Both the position numbers and the translations under genes were made by a program. 64,000 bases of DNA from positions 118,702 to 182,701 of the forward strand of contig JAFXSC010000026.1 in the NCBI GenBank assembly GCA_017525915.1, in the 5' to 3' direction. The notes under the pieces were generated by a model, which saw nothing but the letters and a program-made list of their open reading frames with translations, had not been told where the DNA came from and searched no databases. Origin of the DNA: Ruminococcus sp. (GTDB taxonomy: Bacteria > Bacillota > Clostridia > Oscillospirales > Ruminococcaceae). Positions 55,919 to 63,352 of this stretch are shown piece after piece (position 1 is the first letter of the stretch; the number at the start of each line of letters is the position of its first letter).

Positions 55919-56833
55919 ATGATATTCGCTATCGCCGCAAGAAGGACCAAGCGCGTTCTCATATCACTGAAACGCTCTGCCGTCAGGGCACTCGCTTCTG
56001 ATGCGGTTCTCTCTGCCGCTGCTTTTGCGATATATCTTCTCTCCGGCAGGAATACGATAATGCTCAGCGATGCACTTCTCCTCATGCTCGCAGTTTTCCT
56101 TCCGCTCTGGCTGTTCTTCTTCTTCCTTGAGATAAAGAAGTACGGCATGAAGATATTCCACCGCTATGACGAGGATATCATCGGGAGCGCATTTACCGGT
56201 CTGGACCGGAAGTCACGCACCTTCGAGCTCGGAGTACACATTTTCCACTCCGGGAATTTCAGAGAGGCACTCGAGGTCTTTACGGAACTCGATACCTCCG
56301 ACCTTCCGAGAAGCCGCGAGGAACAGGGGATAATCTCCTTCTACCGCGCAAGATGCTATCAGATAATGGGGATATACCCCAACGCTCTTATAAACTACGA
56401 AAAAGCCGAGGAAAACGGGTTCATCCTTCCGGAGATGCCGCTTTTCAAGGCGCGCTGTCTCTCTGAGAGCGGCGATACAAAACGCGCTGTACAGACTCTC
56501 ATGGGTCTTATTGATACAGATCACCATTACAGCAGCCGTGCGCGCTGTGAGATAGGCAACATCTACCTCAAGCTCAATGACGGCAAAAACGCCCTCAGAT
56601 GGTACAATGAGGCTATCGAACGCCGCGAGAGCTACGCTTCCGCACTCGGCGGAGCTGCTGTCGCATATAATCTTCTCAGGGACTTTAACAAGGCTTCTGA
56701 GTATTTCCGCCTTGCCATGCTGAACAATATCGAAGATCCCAGCGGCTTCACCAATTATTTCGAGGAAGTACAGGCGGCTGTACTGCTCGGCAGCCCTTCC
56801 GACGGCGCTAAATCTGAGCCGGACAGCAAATAA
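55919..56833 (+). CDS. TPR-repeat membrane protein
   Basis: A 304-residue protein with two TM helices near the N-terminus (DAVLSAAAFAIYLLSG and LLLMLAVFLPLWLFFFFLEI), then about four to five tetratricopeptide units (ELGVHIFHSGNFREALEVF, ARCYQIMGIYPNALINYEKA, IGNIYLKLNDGKNALRWYNEAIE, AVAYNLLRDFNKASEYFRLA). Cytosolic scaffold anchored in the membrane. RBS GAGGAAGGAG. Between the SRP RNA and dnaX, an insertion relative to the usual order. Partner unknown. Confidence 0.85.
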   Translation: MIFAIAARRTKRVLISLKRSAVRALASDAVLSAAAFAIYLLSGRNTIMLSDALLLMLAVFLPLWLFFFFLEIKKYGMKIFHRYDEDIIGSAFTGLDRKSRTFELGVHIFHSGNFREALEVFTELDTSDLPRSREEQGIISFYRARCYQIMGIYPNALINYEKAEENGFILPEMPLFKARCLSESGDTKRAVQTLMGLIDTDHHYSSRARCEIGNIYLKLNDGKNALRWYNEAIERRESYASALGGAAVAYNLLRDFNKASEYFRLAMLNNIEDPSGFTNYFEEVQAAVLLGSPSDGAKSEPDSK

Positions 56834-56870
56834 AGCACGACCGCAGCTCCGGGAAAAGGAGGAGAAGCAC

Positions 56871-58472
56871 TTGTATAAGGCTCTATACCGCAAATGGCGT
56901 CCGATGACCTTCGATGACGTCATATCCCAGCAGCATACTACCGATACACTGAAAAATCAGATAATCAGCGGCAAGACCGCTCACGCCTACCTGTTCACGG
57001 GCTCGCGCGGCACCGGTAAGACTACCTGTGCGCGTATCCTTGCAAAAGCTGTGAACTGCCGCAATATGAAGGACGGCAACCCCTGCCTTGAATGCGATAT
57101 ATGCCGTGACGCCGACAGCGGCGCTCTTACGGACATTGTTGAGATAGATGCGGCTTCAAACAACGGTGTCGACAATATCCGCGACCTGCGCGATGCGGCT
57201 GTATATACCCCTGATCGCGGCGCATACAAAGTATATATCATAGACGAGGTGCATATGCTCTCGCCGGGCGCCTTCAATGCCCTTCTGAAAATTATGGAGG
57301 AACCGCCTCCCTACGTCAAATTCATACTCGCCACCACCGAGATACACAAGGTGCCGGCGACTATCGCTTCACGCTGCCAGAGGTACGATTTCCGCCGCAT
57401 AAAGGCTGAGGATATCGCTGCAAGGCTGAAATACATCGCTCAGCAGGAGGATATCTCCCTCACCGACGACGGAGCTGCCATGATAGCAAAGCTTGCGGAC
57501 GGAGGTATGCGTGACGCCGTTTCACTGCTCGACCAGTGCTCGGTCTGCGCCGAGGTCATAGATGCTGCTGCCGTATCTGATACCGCAGGTATTGCCGGAC
57601 GCGACCACCTCTATGATATGCTCGAAGCGATAAACAGTTCCGATACCGCGAAGGCTCTCAGCATAACCGGGAACCTCTACAATATGTCCAAGGACCTTTC
57701 AAGGCTCTGTGAGGAACTCATCGCCCAGCTCAGGAACATCATGCTGCTGAAGGCTTCGCCGGAAAACGCCGCGAGCCTGATAGTATGTATGCCGGACGAG
57801 CTCGAAAGGCTGAAAGCTCTTGCAGCCGCCGCGGACCTCGGTACCGTAATGGCGCGGCTGAATGCTTTGCAGGAATGCCGCGAGCGTATGCAGAAGGTCA
57901 TGAACAAGCGCGTTGAATTTGAAATGGCGCTGATAAGGCTTTGCGGAAACCTATCCGCACCTGCCGTAAATACCGACAACAGCGAAGTGCTTGAAAAGAT
58001 AAGGAAGCTCGAGGAAAGGATGGCTTCCGTCCGGAACGCTCCTCAGACCGGCGGGGCACCTGCCGCTCCGGAGGTGCTTACAGCAAGAAATCCGGCACCG
58101 GATACCGAGCCCCAACCTACTGTCGATATAAGGAAACTCAGACCGGAGGACCTTGTTCCCTGCGACCGCTGGGAGGAGATAATGGAGGAATTCCGGAAGA
58201 TAAATCCTGCCGTTGCGGGAAGCCTTGACGGTTCGACCGCGGCTACTGCCGGGAACATAATCTTCATAACCTCGCAGAACCGCTTCTTCATCACGCTTTT
58301 CAAGAACAAGGAGAATGCGGTGCCTCTGAGTGAGACCATCAGCCGTGTACTCGGACAGCGCTTCATAATCAGGGCAAAATGCGCGACAACGGTCGATCAG
58401 CAGAAGAATATGGCGGAGGAGCTTATAAAAAAGGCTCAGGCAAGCCAGATAGAGACTGCTGTTGAGGGCTGA
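56871..58472 (+). CDS. dnaX: DNA polymerase III subunit gamma/tau
   Basis: A 533-residue clamp-loader ATPase. It has the start LYKALYRKWRPMTFDDVISQQ, Walker A GSRGTGKTT, zinc-binding Cys in CLECDIC, Walker B YIIDEVHML, and sensor motif KFILATTEIHKVPATIASRCQRYDF. The C-terminal ~150 residues are the tau-like part. Translation starts at TTG, preceded by a strong AAAAGGAGGAG. No A-run slippage site was noted. Confidence 0.96.
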   Translation: MYKALYRKWRPMTFDDVISQQHTTDTLKNQIISGKTAHAYLFTGSRGTGKTTCARILAKAVNCRNMKDGNPCLECDICRDADSGALTDIVEIDAASNNGVDNIRDLRDAAVYTPDRGAYKVYIIDEVHMLSPGAFNALLKIMEEPPPYVKFILATTEIHKVPATIASRCQRYDFRRIKAEDIAARLKYIAQQEDISLTDDGAAMIAKLADGGMRDAVSLLDQCSVCAEVIDAAAVSDTAGIAGRDHLYDMLEAINSSDTAKALSITGNLYNMSKDLSRLCEELIAQLRNIMLLKASPENAASLIVCMPDELERLKALAAAADLGTVMARLNALQECRERMQKVMNKRVEFEMALIRLCGNLSAPAVNTDNSEVLEKIRKLEERMASVRNAPQTGGAPAAPEVLTARNPAPDTEPQPTVDIRKLRPEDLVPCDRWEEIMEEFRKINPAVAGSLDGSTAATAGNIIFITSQNRFFITLFKNKENAVPLSETISRVLGQRFIIRAKCATTVDQQKNMAEELIKKAQASQIETAVEG

Positions 58473-58537
58473 CAGATAAAGTTAAAAAGCAAGTCATTGC
58501 TTTGAATAAAAAAATATATTCTAAGGAGAATTTGAAA

Positions 58538-58885
58538 ATGAAAGCAAGAATACCCAAGAATGTGGGCGGCGGCGCTCAGAATATGAACTCAATGATAAAG
58601 CAGGCTCAGAAGATGCAGGACCAGATCACTGAGCTCCAGGAAGATATCGAGGGCAGAGACTTCTCCGCTGTTGTAGGCGGCGGTGCTGTTGAGGTCGTTG
58701 TTACAGGAAAGAAGAACATCAAGTCACTTACTATAAAGCCCGAGGTCGTTGATCCTGAGGATATCGAGATGCTCCAGGACCTCATCATCAGCGCTGTTAA
58801 CGAGGCTGTCAACAACGTTGAAGCTACAACTGAGGCTGAGATGAGCAAGATCACCGGAGGAGTTGCACTTCCCGGTCTGTTTTAA
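58538..58885 (+). CDS. ybaB: YbaB/EbfC nucleoid-associated protein
   Basis: A 115-residue DNA-binding dimer with the family pattern MIKQAQKMQDQITELQEDIE, VGGGAVEVVVTGKKNIKSLTIKPEV and DLIISAVNEAVNNVEATTEAEMSKITGG. The N-terminus is Lys/Gly-rich. The ATG follows CTAAGGAG; an in-frame TTG twelve codons upstream lacks a ribosome site. Lies between dnaX and recR as in most bacteria. Confidence 0.95.
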   Translation: MKARIPKNVGGGAQNMNSMIKQAQKMQDQITELQEDIEGRDFSAVVGGGAVEVVVTGKKNIKSLTIKPEVVDPEDIEMLQDLIISAVNEAVNNVEATTEAEMSKITGGVALPGLF

Positions 58886-58890
58886 GGATA

Positions 58891-59493
58891 ATGGCTGACC
58901 ATAATGCGCTTCCTCTCGTCATACTCGCGGAGAAGTTTGCCTCGCTGCCCGGTATCGGCATGAAATCGGCACAGAGACTTGCTTACCACGTCATGTCTAT
59001 GGACGAGACCGCTGTCGAGGACTTCGCGAATGCCCTCCTCGATGCAAAGAGGAACGTCCGCTGCTGCAAGTGCTGCCAGAATCTCACCGAAAGGGAGATA
59101 TGTCCCATATGCAGCGATGACGACAGGGACAAAAGCGTGATATGCGTGGTCGAGGGACCCAAGGACGTTACAGCGTTCGAGCGCACGAGGGAGTACAACG
59201 GCGTTTACCATGTGCTCCACGGTCTGCTCTCACCTATGGACGGAGTTACTCCGGACAAGCTCCGCTTCAAGGAGCTGCTTGCGAGGATATCCGAGGGCGG
59301 CGTGGAGGAGGTCATAATGGCTACAAATCCCACCGTTGAGGGCGATGCTACCGCGATGTATGCCGCAGGTCTGCTGAAACCGCTCGGCGTAAAGGTCACA
59401 AGGCTCGCCTTTGGTCTGCCGGTGGGAGGCATACTCGAATATGCCGACGAGGTCACGCTCTACAAGGCTCTCGAAAACAGGAACGATATGTGA
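58891..59493 (+). CDS. recR: Recombination protein RecR
   Basis: A 200-residue mediator of RecFOR gap repair. It has the helix-hairpin-helix SLPGIGMKSAQRLAYHVM, a four-Cys zinc finger (CCKCCQNLTEREICPIC), and a Toprim domain with VICVVEGPKDV and EVIMATNPTVEGDATAMYAAGLL. Five bp after ybaB, coupled to it. Followed by a strong terminator. Confidence 0.97.
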   Translation: MADHNALPLVILAEKFASLPGIGMKSAQRLAYHVMSMDETAVEDFANALLDAKRNVRCCKCCQNLTEREICPICSDDDRDKSVICVVEGPKDVTAFERTREYNGVYHVLHGLLSPMDGVTPDKLRFKELLARISEGGVEEVIMATNPTVEGDATAMYAAGLLKPLGVKVTRLAFGLPVGGILEYADEVTLYKALENRNDM

Positions 59494-59528
59494 AAAACGG
59501 CTGTCCGTTCGGGACAGCCGTTTTTTTC
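59493..59528 (+). terminator. recR terminator
   Basis: ACGGCTGTCC, GTTC(G) loop, GGACAGCCGT, then seven T. Confidence 0.92.
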
Positions 59529-59538
59529 TCGTCAGGTC

Positions 59539-59567
59539 TTGACAACAATGGCATTCTGATGTATAAT
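59539..59567 (+). promoter_or_regulatory. tRNA-Thr promoter
   Basis: TTGACA, 17 bp, TATAAT. Initiation would fall at about 59574, at the edge of the partial tRNA copy. Confidence 0.88.
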
Positions 59568-59575
59568 ATATGTGT

Positions 59576-59606
59576 ACTTGTGTGGCACAGTAGATAGTGC
59601 AGCGCA
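59576..59606 (+). pseudogene. Partial copy of the tRNA-Thr 5' half
   Basis: About 31 bases match the first part of the functional tRNA (acceptor strand, D arm, start of the anticodon stem) with only about four differences, for example GTGGCACAG for GTAGCACAG and TAGATAG for TTGGTAG. The match stops in the anticodon stem after AGCGCA. It lies 48 bp upstream, in the same transcript. Confidence 0.75.
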
Positions 59607-59623
59607 CAAATACAATAGAATAT

Positions 59624-59699
59624 GCTTGTGTAGCACAGTTGGTAGTGCAGCGCATTCGTAATGCGCAGGTCGCAGGTTCGAGTCCCGTCACAAGCTCCA
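59624..59699 (+). tRNA. tRNA-Thr (anticodon CGU)
   Basis: Complete cloverleaf: acceptor GCTTGTG/CACAAGC, D arm with GTTGGTAG, anticodon stem GCGCA/TGCGC with loop TTCGTAA (anticodon CGT in DNA), T arm with GGTTCGAGTCC, discriminator T and an encoded CCA. Confidence 0.95.
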
Positions 59700-59883
59700 T
59701 CGGCGAGCTGCCGGGCGCTTCCACGAAGTCGCTCGCAGGCTCGCTTTCTTATTTAATTAAGATGCGGTCGGTCCTGCTGACGGCAGAGTATCCGAAGTGT
59801 TTCAGATCATCAGCGTCCCGCTATAACGTGGGGCGTTAGTTATATCATAGCGTTGACGTGAGACACCTGACAAGGAGAGAATC

Positions 59884-60267
59884 ATGAGAATAGAGCATAT
59901 CGCAATGTATGTGTACGACCTTGAAGCGGCGAGGAAATTTTTCACGGACTTTCTCGGCGGAAGTTCAGGCGAAGGCTATCATAATAAGAATACCGGTTTC
60001 AGGTCATACTTCATCAGCTTCGGGGACGGTGCAAGGCTTGAGCTGATGAACAAGCCCGGAGTGGCTGATGCTGACATGAGAGCGGAGCGTACTGGTTATT
60101 CGCATATCGCTTTCAGTGTCGGGAGCCGGGAGAAGGTAGATGAACTGACGGAACGTCTGAGGGCGGCAGGCTATGCCGTAAGAAGCGGTCCGCGGACGAC
60201 CGGCGACGGTTATTACGAGAGCTGCATAGCTGCTGTTGAGGATAATATCATTGAGATAACTATATAA
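59884..60267 (+). CDS. VOC-family (glyoxalase-like) protein
   Basis: A 127-residue protein of two beta-alpha-beta-beta-beta units. MRIEHIAMYVYDLEAARKFFTDFLGG, YFISFGDGARLELM, GYSHIAFSVGSREKVDEL and DGYYESCIAAVEDNIIEI match the glyoxalase/bleomycin-resistance fold. Candidate metal ligands are His5, Glu in ARLELM, His in YSHIAF and the last Glu in NIIEI. Substrate unknown. RBS AAGGAGAG. Begins a set of small genes with 3-15 bp spacing. Confidence 0.88.
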   Translation: MRIEHIAMYVYDLEAARKFFTDFLGGSSGEGYHNKNTGFRSYFISFGDGARLELMNKPGVADADMRAERTGYSHIAFSVGSREKVDELTERLRAAGYAVRSGPRTTGDGYYESCIAAVEDNIIEITI

Positions 60268-60279
60268 GGAGTGAGCAAA

Positions 60280-60678
60280 GTGAAACGGGAACTGGGTATT
60301 GCACGCTGCGGACTTGCCTGCTGTCTGTGCTCGGAGAATGTGAAATGCAAGGGCTGCGGACAGGACGGCTTTCTTGAACTGGACTGGTGCAAGGACGCTG
60401 AATGGTGTGAGAACAGGAAGTGCTGCATTTCAAAGGAGTTCGTGAGGTGCTGTGAATGTGGCGAGAGCGATTGCCGGAAGGGACTTTTCAGCAGCAAGAT
60501 AAAGCCGCTCGCGTTTACGGAATTTGCCCGCAGGTACGGCGTTGAGGAGCTTCTTGACTGCCTTGAGCGAAATGAGAAGGCAGGTATCGTTTACCACCGT
60601 GAGGGCATTATCGGTGACTACGATGATTTCGACGATGTGGAGAAGCTTATTGACTTTATCAGGAACGGAAAAAGGTGA
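60280..60678 (+). CDS. DUF3795-type Cys-rich protein
   Basis: A 132-residue protein with many Cys in its first 65 residues (ARCGLACCLCSENVKCKGCG, then WCENRKCC, CCECGESDC), typical of DUF3795, which is thought to bind metal. The C-terminal half is helical and contains FARRYGVEELLDCLERNEKAGI. Translation probably starts at GTG, eight bases after AAGGAG; a GTG three codons earlier overlaps that site. Cotranscribed with the VOC and GNAT genes. Confidence 0.8.
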   Translation: MKRELGIARCGLACCLCSENVKCKGCGQDGFLELDWCKDAEWCENRKCCISKEFVRCCECGESDCRKGLFSSKIKPLAFTEFARRYGVEELLDCLERNEKAGIVYHREGIIGDYDDFDDVEKLIDFIRNGKR

Positions 60679-60683
60679 TATAA

Positions 60684-61130
60684 GTGATACAGAGAGCAGA
60701 AGCAGACGACCTGCAGGAGATATTGCAGCTCCAGTACCTTGCGTATCAGAGTGAAGCAGACCTTTTCGGGAGCAGGGACATTCCGCCGCTGAAGCAGACG
60801 CTTGATGAAGTTGCTGAGGAGTTCAGAAGCGGCATAATACTGAAAATGACCGATGATAATAATGCAATAATCGGCTCTGTAAGGGCGAAAGAGAAAGGCG
60901 GTACGGTTTATATCGGCAAGCTTATGGTACACCCGGATCACCGTCGTAAAGGCTTTGGGACGATGCTTCTGTGCGGGATAGAAAAATGCTTTTCCGGCAA
61001 GCGTTACGAGCTTTTCACAAGCACGCGGAGTATTGATAATATCCGGCTGTATCAGAAGCTTGGCTACACGGTGTTTGCCCGGAAAGCCGTTAATGACGAG
61101 CTTGAATTTGTCTACATGGAAAAGCGATAG
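60684..61130 (+). CDS. GNAT-family N-acetyltransferase
   Basis: A 148-residue acetyltransferase, probably with a GTG start (AAAAGGTGAT upstream). The acetyl-CoA site is GKLMVHPDHRRKGFGTMLLCGIE (R/Q-x-x-G-x-G/A form), followed by NIRLYQKLGYTVFARK in motif B. Substrate unknown. Five bases after the DUF3795 gene. Confidence 0.87.
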   Translation: MIQRAEADDLQEILQLQYLAYQSEADLFGSRDIPPLKQTLDEVAEEFRSGIILKMTDDNNAIIGSVRAKEKGGTVYIGKLMVHPDHRRKGFGTMLLCGIEKCFSGKRYELFTSTRSIDNIRLYQKLGYTVFARKAVNDELEFVYMEKR

Positions 61131-61145
61131 GAAACGGAGGGAAAT

Positions 61146-61778
61146 ATGGCGTTTGATTTCAAGAAGGAATACAGGGAATTCTATATGCCGAAGGACAAGC
61201 CGCAGCTCATAGAGGTACCGCCGATGAACTACATCGCGGTGCGCGGACAGGGGGACCCTAACGCGGAAAACGGCGAATACAAGAAGGCGATAGAGGTGCT
61301 CTATGCGGTGGCGTATACGCTGAAAATGAGCTATAAGACCGACCGCAGGATAGACGGCTTCTTTGAGTATGTCGTGCCGCCGCTGGAGGGCTTCTGGCAG
61401 AGTGGGAACGGCGATACTTTCGACTATGCGGACAAGTCGCAGCTGAGGTGGATATCTGTTATCAGACTTCCGGATTTTATCACGGAAGAGGACTTCCGGT
61501 GGGCGGTCGGGACAGCTTCGGCTAAGAAAAAGCTTGACTGCTCCACGGCGGAATTCCTGACTGTGAACGAGGGGGTGTGCGTACAGATGATGCACGTCGG
61601 CTCCTACGACGACGAACCTGCGACGGTTGCTGCTATGGACAGTTTCATCGCTGAAAACGGCTATGTGAACGACATCGGCGGCGACCGTCTGCACCATGAG
61701 ATATACCTCTCAGACCCGCGGAAAACTTCGCCTGAGAAGTGGAAAACGGTCATCCGTCACCCGATAAGGAAAGGCTGA
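61146..61778 (+). CDS. GyrI-like small-molecule-binding protein
   Basis: A 210-residue protein of the GyrI-like/SOUL-type fold. MAFDFKKEYREFYMPKDKPQLIEVPPMNYIAVRGQGDPN is characteristic of the stand-alone GyrI-like family of Firmicutes; later KTVIRHPIR closes the domain. These bind small amphipathic compounds and some hydrolyse xenobiotics. No DNA-binding domain is attached. RBS ACGGAGGG. Last gene of the VOC-DUF3795-GNAT group. Confidence 0.85.
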   Translation: MAFDFKKEYREFYMPKDKPQLIEVPPMNYIAVRGQGDPNAENGEYKKAIEVLYAVAYTLKMSYKTDRRIDGFFEYVVPPLEGFWQSGNGDTFDYADKSQLRWISVIRLPDFITEEDFRWAVGTASAKKKLDCSTAEFLTVNEGVCVQMMHVGSYDDEPATVAAMDSFIAENGYVNDIGGDRLHHEIYLSDPRKTSPEKWKTVIRHPIRKG

Positions 61779-61832
61779 AACGGGGGAACGTAATGAGCTT
61801 TTTCAGCGGTGCGGCGGCAGGGACGTATGCCG

Positions 61833-61861
61833 TTGACAAATGACTGCCGGAGTGGTATAAT
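61833..61861 (+). promoter_or_regulatory. Lipoprotein gene promoter
   Basis: TTGACA, 17 bp, TATAAT, 48 bp before the GTG start at 61910. Confidence 0.88.
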
Positions 61862-61909
61862 CACATATATAAGGACAATTCTGAAATTATGGCTTGAGGA
61901 GGAATTTTT

Positions 61910-62515
61910 GTGAAAAAAGGGTTAAGTCTTATCCTTGCAGCCTGTCTGCTCGGAAGCAGCGTGTGTGGCTGCGGAGACGACGGCGGCACTGACAGCAAAA
62001 GCACCGGTGGCACCGGCACGGAAGCAGTTCAGCAGGACGAATCGTATAAGGTAAAATCAAAGATATCAACGGCAAATTCTGCCGCTTCGGCTACGCAGAA
62101 GGCGGTCGAGTCCACGCTTACCGAACTCGACGAAAAGGGCGTGAAGCTCGAATACCGCGGCTGGATAAAGTTCCGGAAGGGTGCTATAAGCGCGGATACT
62201 GAGCTCAGGAAGGACAATGCCTCGGAGCTGCTTCACACCGGGATAACGAACTATCTCGACAAGTTCGATGATCTGGACGGGGCGTTCTATATTGACAGAG
62301 GTTCATGTGTAGCGGTCGTTGCGACTATGGACGGGGAGTTCGTCGGCAGCTATCCTTCGGGCTATACCAGAGCCACGGACTATCTTGGCGGCGGCGAGCT
62401 CGGCGGCTGTGATATCTCCGAACAGCTCGGTAAGGTCGTTCAGAGATTTGTGGACGATCCTCCGACCGGCAGCTGGGGAACCGTTGACGGAAACGATCAG
62501 CCGACGTCGTGGTGA
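61910..62515 (+). CDS. Lipoprotein of unknown function
   Basis: A 201-residue lipoprotein starting at GTG after GAGGAGG. Signal peptide KKGLSLILAACLLGSSVCGC with lipobox VCGC. After a Gly/Ser/Thr tether there is a helix with SKISTANSAASATQKAVESTL that looks like the start of a pilin-type helix, then a compact domain with GAFYIDRGSCVAVVATMDGEFVGSYP. No known family. Monocistronic. Confidence 0.72.
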   Translation: MKKGLSLILAACLLGSSVCGCGDDGGTDSKSTGGTGTEAVQQDESYKVKSKISTANSAASATQKAVESTLTELDEKGVKLEYRGWIKFRKGAISADTELRKDNASELLHTGITNYLDKFDDLDGAFYIDRGSCVAVVATMDGEFVGSYPSGYTRATDYLGGGELGGCDISEQLGKVVQRFVDDPPTGSWGTVDGNDQPTSW

Positions 62516-62540
62516 GCCTGCCGGTCTGAAAATGGCATAA

Positions 62541-62571
62541 AAAAACGGACAGCTTCGGCTGTCCGTTTTTT
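62541..62571. terminator. Bidirectional terminator
   Basis: ACGGACAGC, TTCG, GCTGTCCGT with A-run on the left and T-run on the right, serving the lipoprotein gene and the convergent Xre gene. Confidence 0.9.
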
Positions 62572-62845
62572 ATCCTCTGATATCGTCGATAACGGCGCGG
62601 AGGTGGAGTATCTGCTCGTTTGTCAGTCCCTCAACTTCAAGGGTTGGCTTGTCGTTCAGCCCGAGGAGGTAGTCCGTGCTGACAGAAAAGGTCTTTGCAA
62701 TGCGTACGAGCATATCTATGGAGGGCTGAATATAGCCGCTTTCCCAGTTGCTTATACACTGTTTTGAAACACTCAGCCGCTTGCCAAATTCGACCTGATT
62801 AATACCCAGAGAATTTCTTAATTCTTTTATACGTTCATAAAACAT
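62570..62845 (-). CDS. Xre-family transcriptional regulator
   Basis: A 91-residue HTH_3 protein: IKELRNSLGINQVEFGKRLSV, recognition helix SKQCISNWESGYIQPS, and LVRIAKTFSVSTDYLLGLND. The C-terminal ~25 residues (EGLTNEQILHLRAVIDDIRG) form a short helix. The start MFYERIK follows GGAGGTGATATC. Divergent from the micropeptide genes; palindromes at 62872-62884 and 62919-62931 are likely operators. Same organisation as the Xre unit at 13972-14187. Confidence 0.87.
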   Translation of the reverse strand: MFYERIKELRNSLGINQVEFGKRLSVSKQCISNWESGYIQPSIDMLVRIAKTFSVSTDYLLGLNDKPTLEVEGLTNEQILHLRAVIDDIRG

Positions 62846-62871
62846 GATATCACCTCCATTAGTCAATTATG

Positions 62872-62884
62872 ACAATACTATTGT
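62872..62884. promoter_or_regulatory. Likely Xre operator, site 1
   Basis: Perfect 13-bp palindrome ACAATACTATTGT in the divergent intergenic region. Confidence 0.65.
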
Positions 62885-62894
62885 AAATATATAC

Positions 62895-62923
62895 TTGACA
62901 AATATGAAATACTATGGTACAAT
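62895..62923 (+). promoter_or_regulatory. Promoter of the micropeptide pair
   Basis: TTGACA, 17 bp, TACAAT; the -10 overlaps operator site 2. Confidence 0.85.
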
Positions 62924-62931
62924 AATATTTG
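62919..62931. promoter_or_regulatory. Likely Xre operator, site 2
   Basis: ACAATAATATTTG, an imperfect copy of site 1 (one mismatch in the palindrome) over the -10 box and start region; centres are 47 bp apart. Confidence 0.55.
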
Positions 62932-62949
62932 ACGAAAGGAGGTGTAGTT

Positions 62950-63060
62950 ATGGGCAGCAAAAAGAATAGAAGTATTTTGTTAGATGTTATACTAACCATA
63001 TTGACTGGCGGTTTGTGGTTAATAGTGTTATTAATAAGATATTTAAAAAACAACAGTTAA
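62950..63060 (+). CDS. 36-residue single-TM micropeptide
   Basis: Sequence: basic head MGSKKNRS, hydrophobic helix ILLDVILTILTGGLWLIVLL, basic tail IRYLKNNS. A strong AAAGGAGGTG lies seven bases before the ATG and a consensus promoter drives it, so expression is well supported despite the length. The LTILTGGLWLIV motif is of a type found in small membrane proteins of Firmicutes. Divergent from the Xre gene and probably repressed by it. Function unknown; toxin, signal or membrane-modulating roles are all possible. Confidence 0.75.
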   Translation: MGSKKNRSILLDVILTILTGGLWLIVLLIRYLKNNS

Positions 63061-63106
63061 ATAAGAATAATATGAGTTAATAATAAGTGAAGAGCGGTGA
63101 AATAAT

Positions 63107-63223
63107 ATGGGAAAACACGGATTAGAGCTTAATTTTAATATAACTAAGATTAGCGGAGGAGGCGGGAGTGGTCCTGGTTGTCTAACTCACATTATTTTAA
63201 CGATTTTTACCTGCGGTCTATAG
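63107..63223 (+). CDS. 38-residue Gly-rich micropeptide, possibly truncated
   Basis: Translated MGKHGLELNFNITKISGGGG, then SGPGCLTHIILTIFTCGL and TAG. The ending LTIFTCGL parallels LTILTGGLW in the preceding peptide, and the stop codon sits exactly where Trp (TGG) would be. Reading past TAG would give a short PIIHCVKKK tail before the next stop. The ribosome site is weak (AGCGGTGA). It may be a TGG-to-TAG broken paralogue or a complete short peptide. Same transcript as 62950-63060, ending at 63271-63308. Confidence 0.55.
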   Translation: MGKHGLELNFNITKISGGGGSGPGCLTHIILTIFTCGL

Positions 63224-63270
63224 CCTATAATACATTGTGTAAAAAAGAAATAGTATTAATTGTTGATTGT

Positions 63271-63308
63271 AAAAAGGAGAGAAGCGATGCGTCTCTCCTT
63301 ATTTTATT
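63271..63308 (+). terminator. Terminator of the micropeptide transcript
   Basis: AAGGAGAGA, 9-nt loop, TCTCTCCTT, then ATTTTATT. Confidence 0.82.
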
Positions 63309-63335
63309 GACAAACCGCCGGAAAAATGCTATCAT
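63307..63335 (+). promoter_or_regulatory. Promoter of the DUF3592-like gene
   Basis: TTGACA, 17 bp, TATCAT, 18 bp before the ATG; the AGAGGTGATATT ribosome site lies within the short leader. Confidence 0.8.
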
Positions 63336-63352
63336 AGCTGAGAGGTGATATT

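Noticed and set aside
59624-59883. Integration site of a mobile element at the tRNA-Thr 3' end
   Set aside because: No integrase follows, and the repeated portion is the tRNA 5' half rather than a 3' attachment duplicate.
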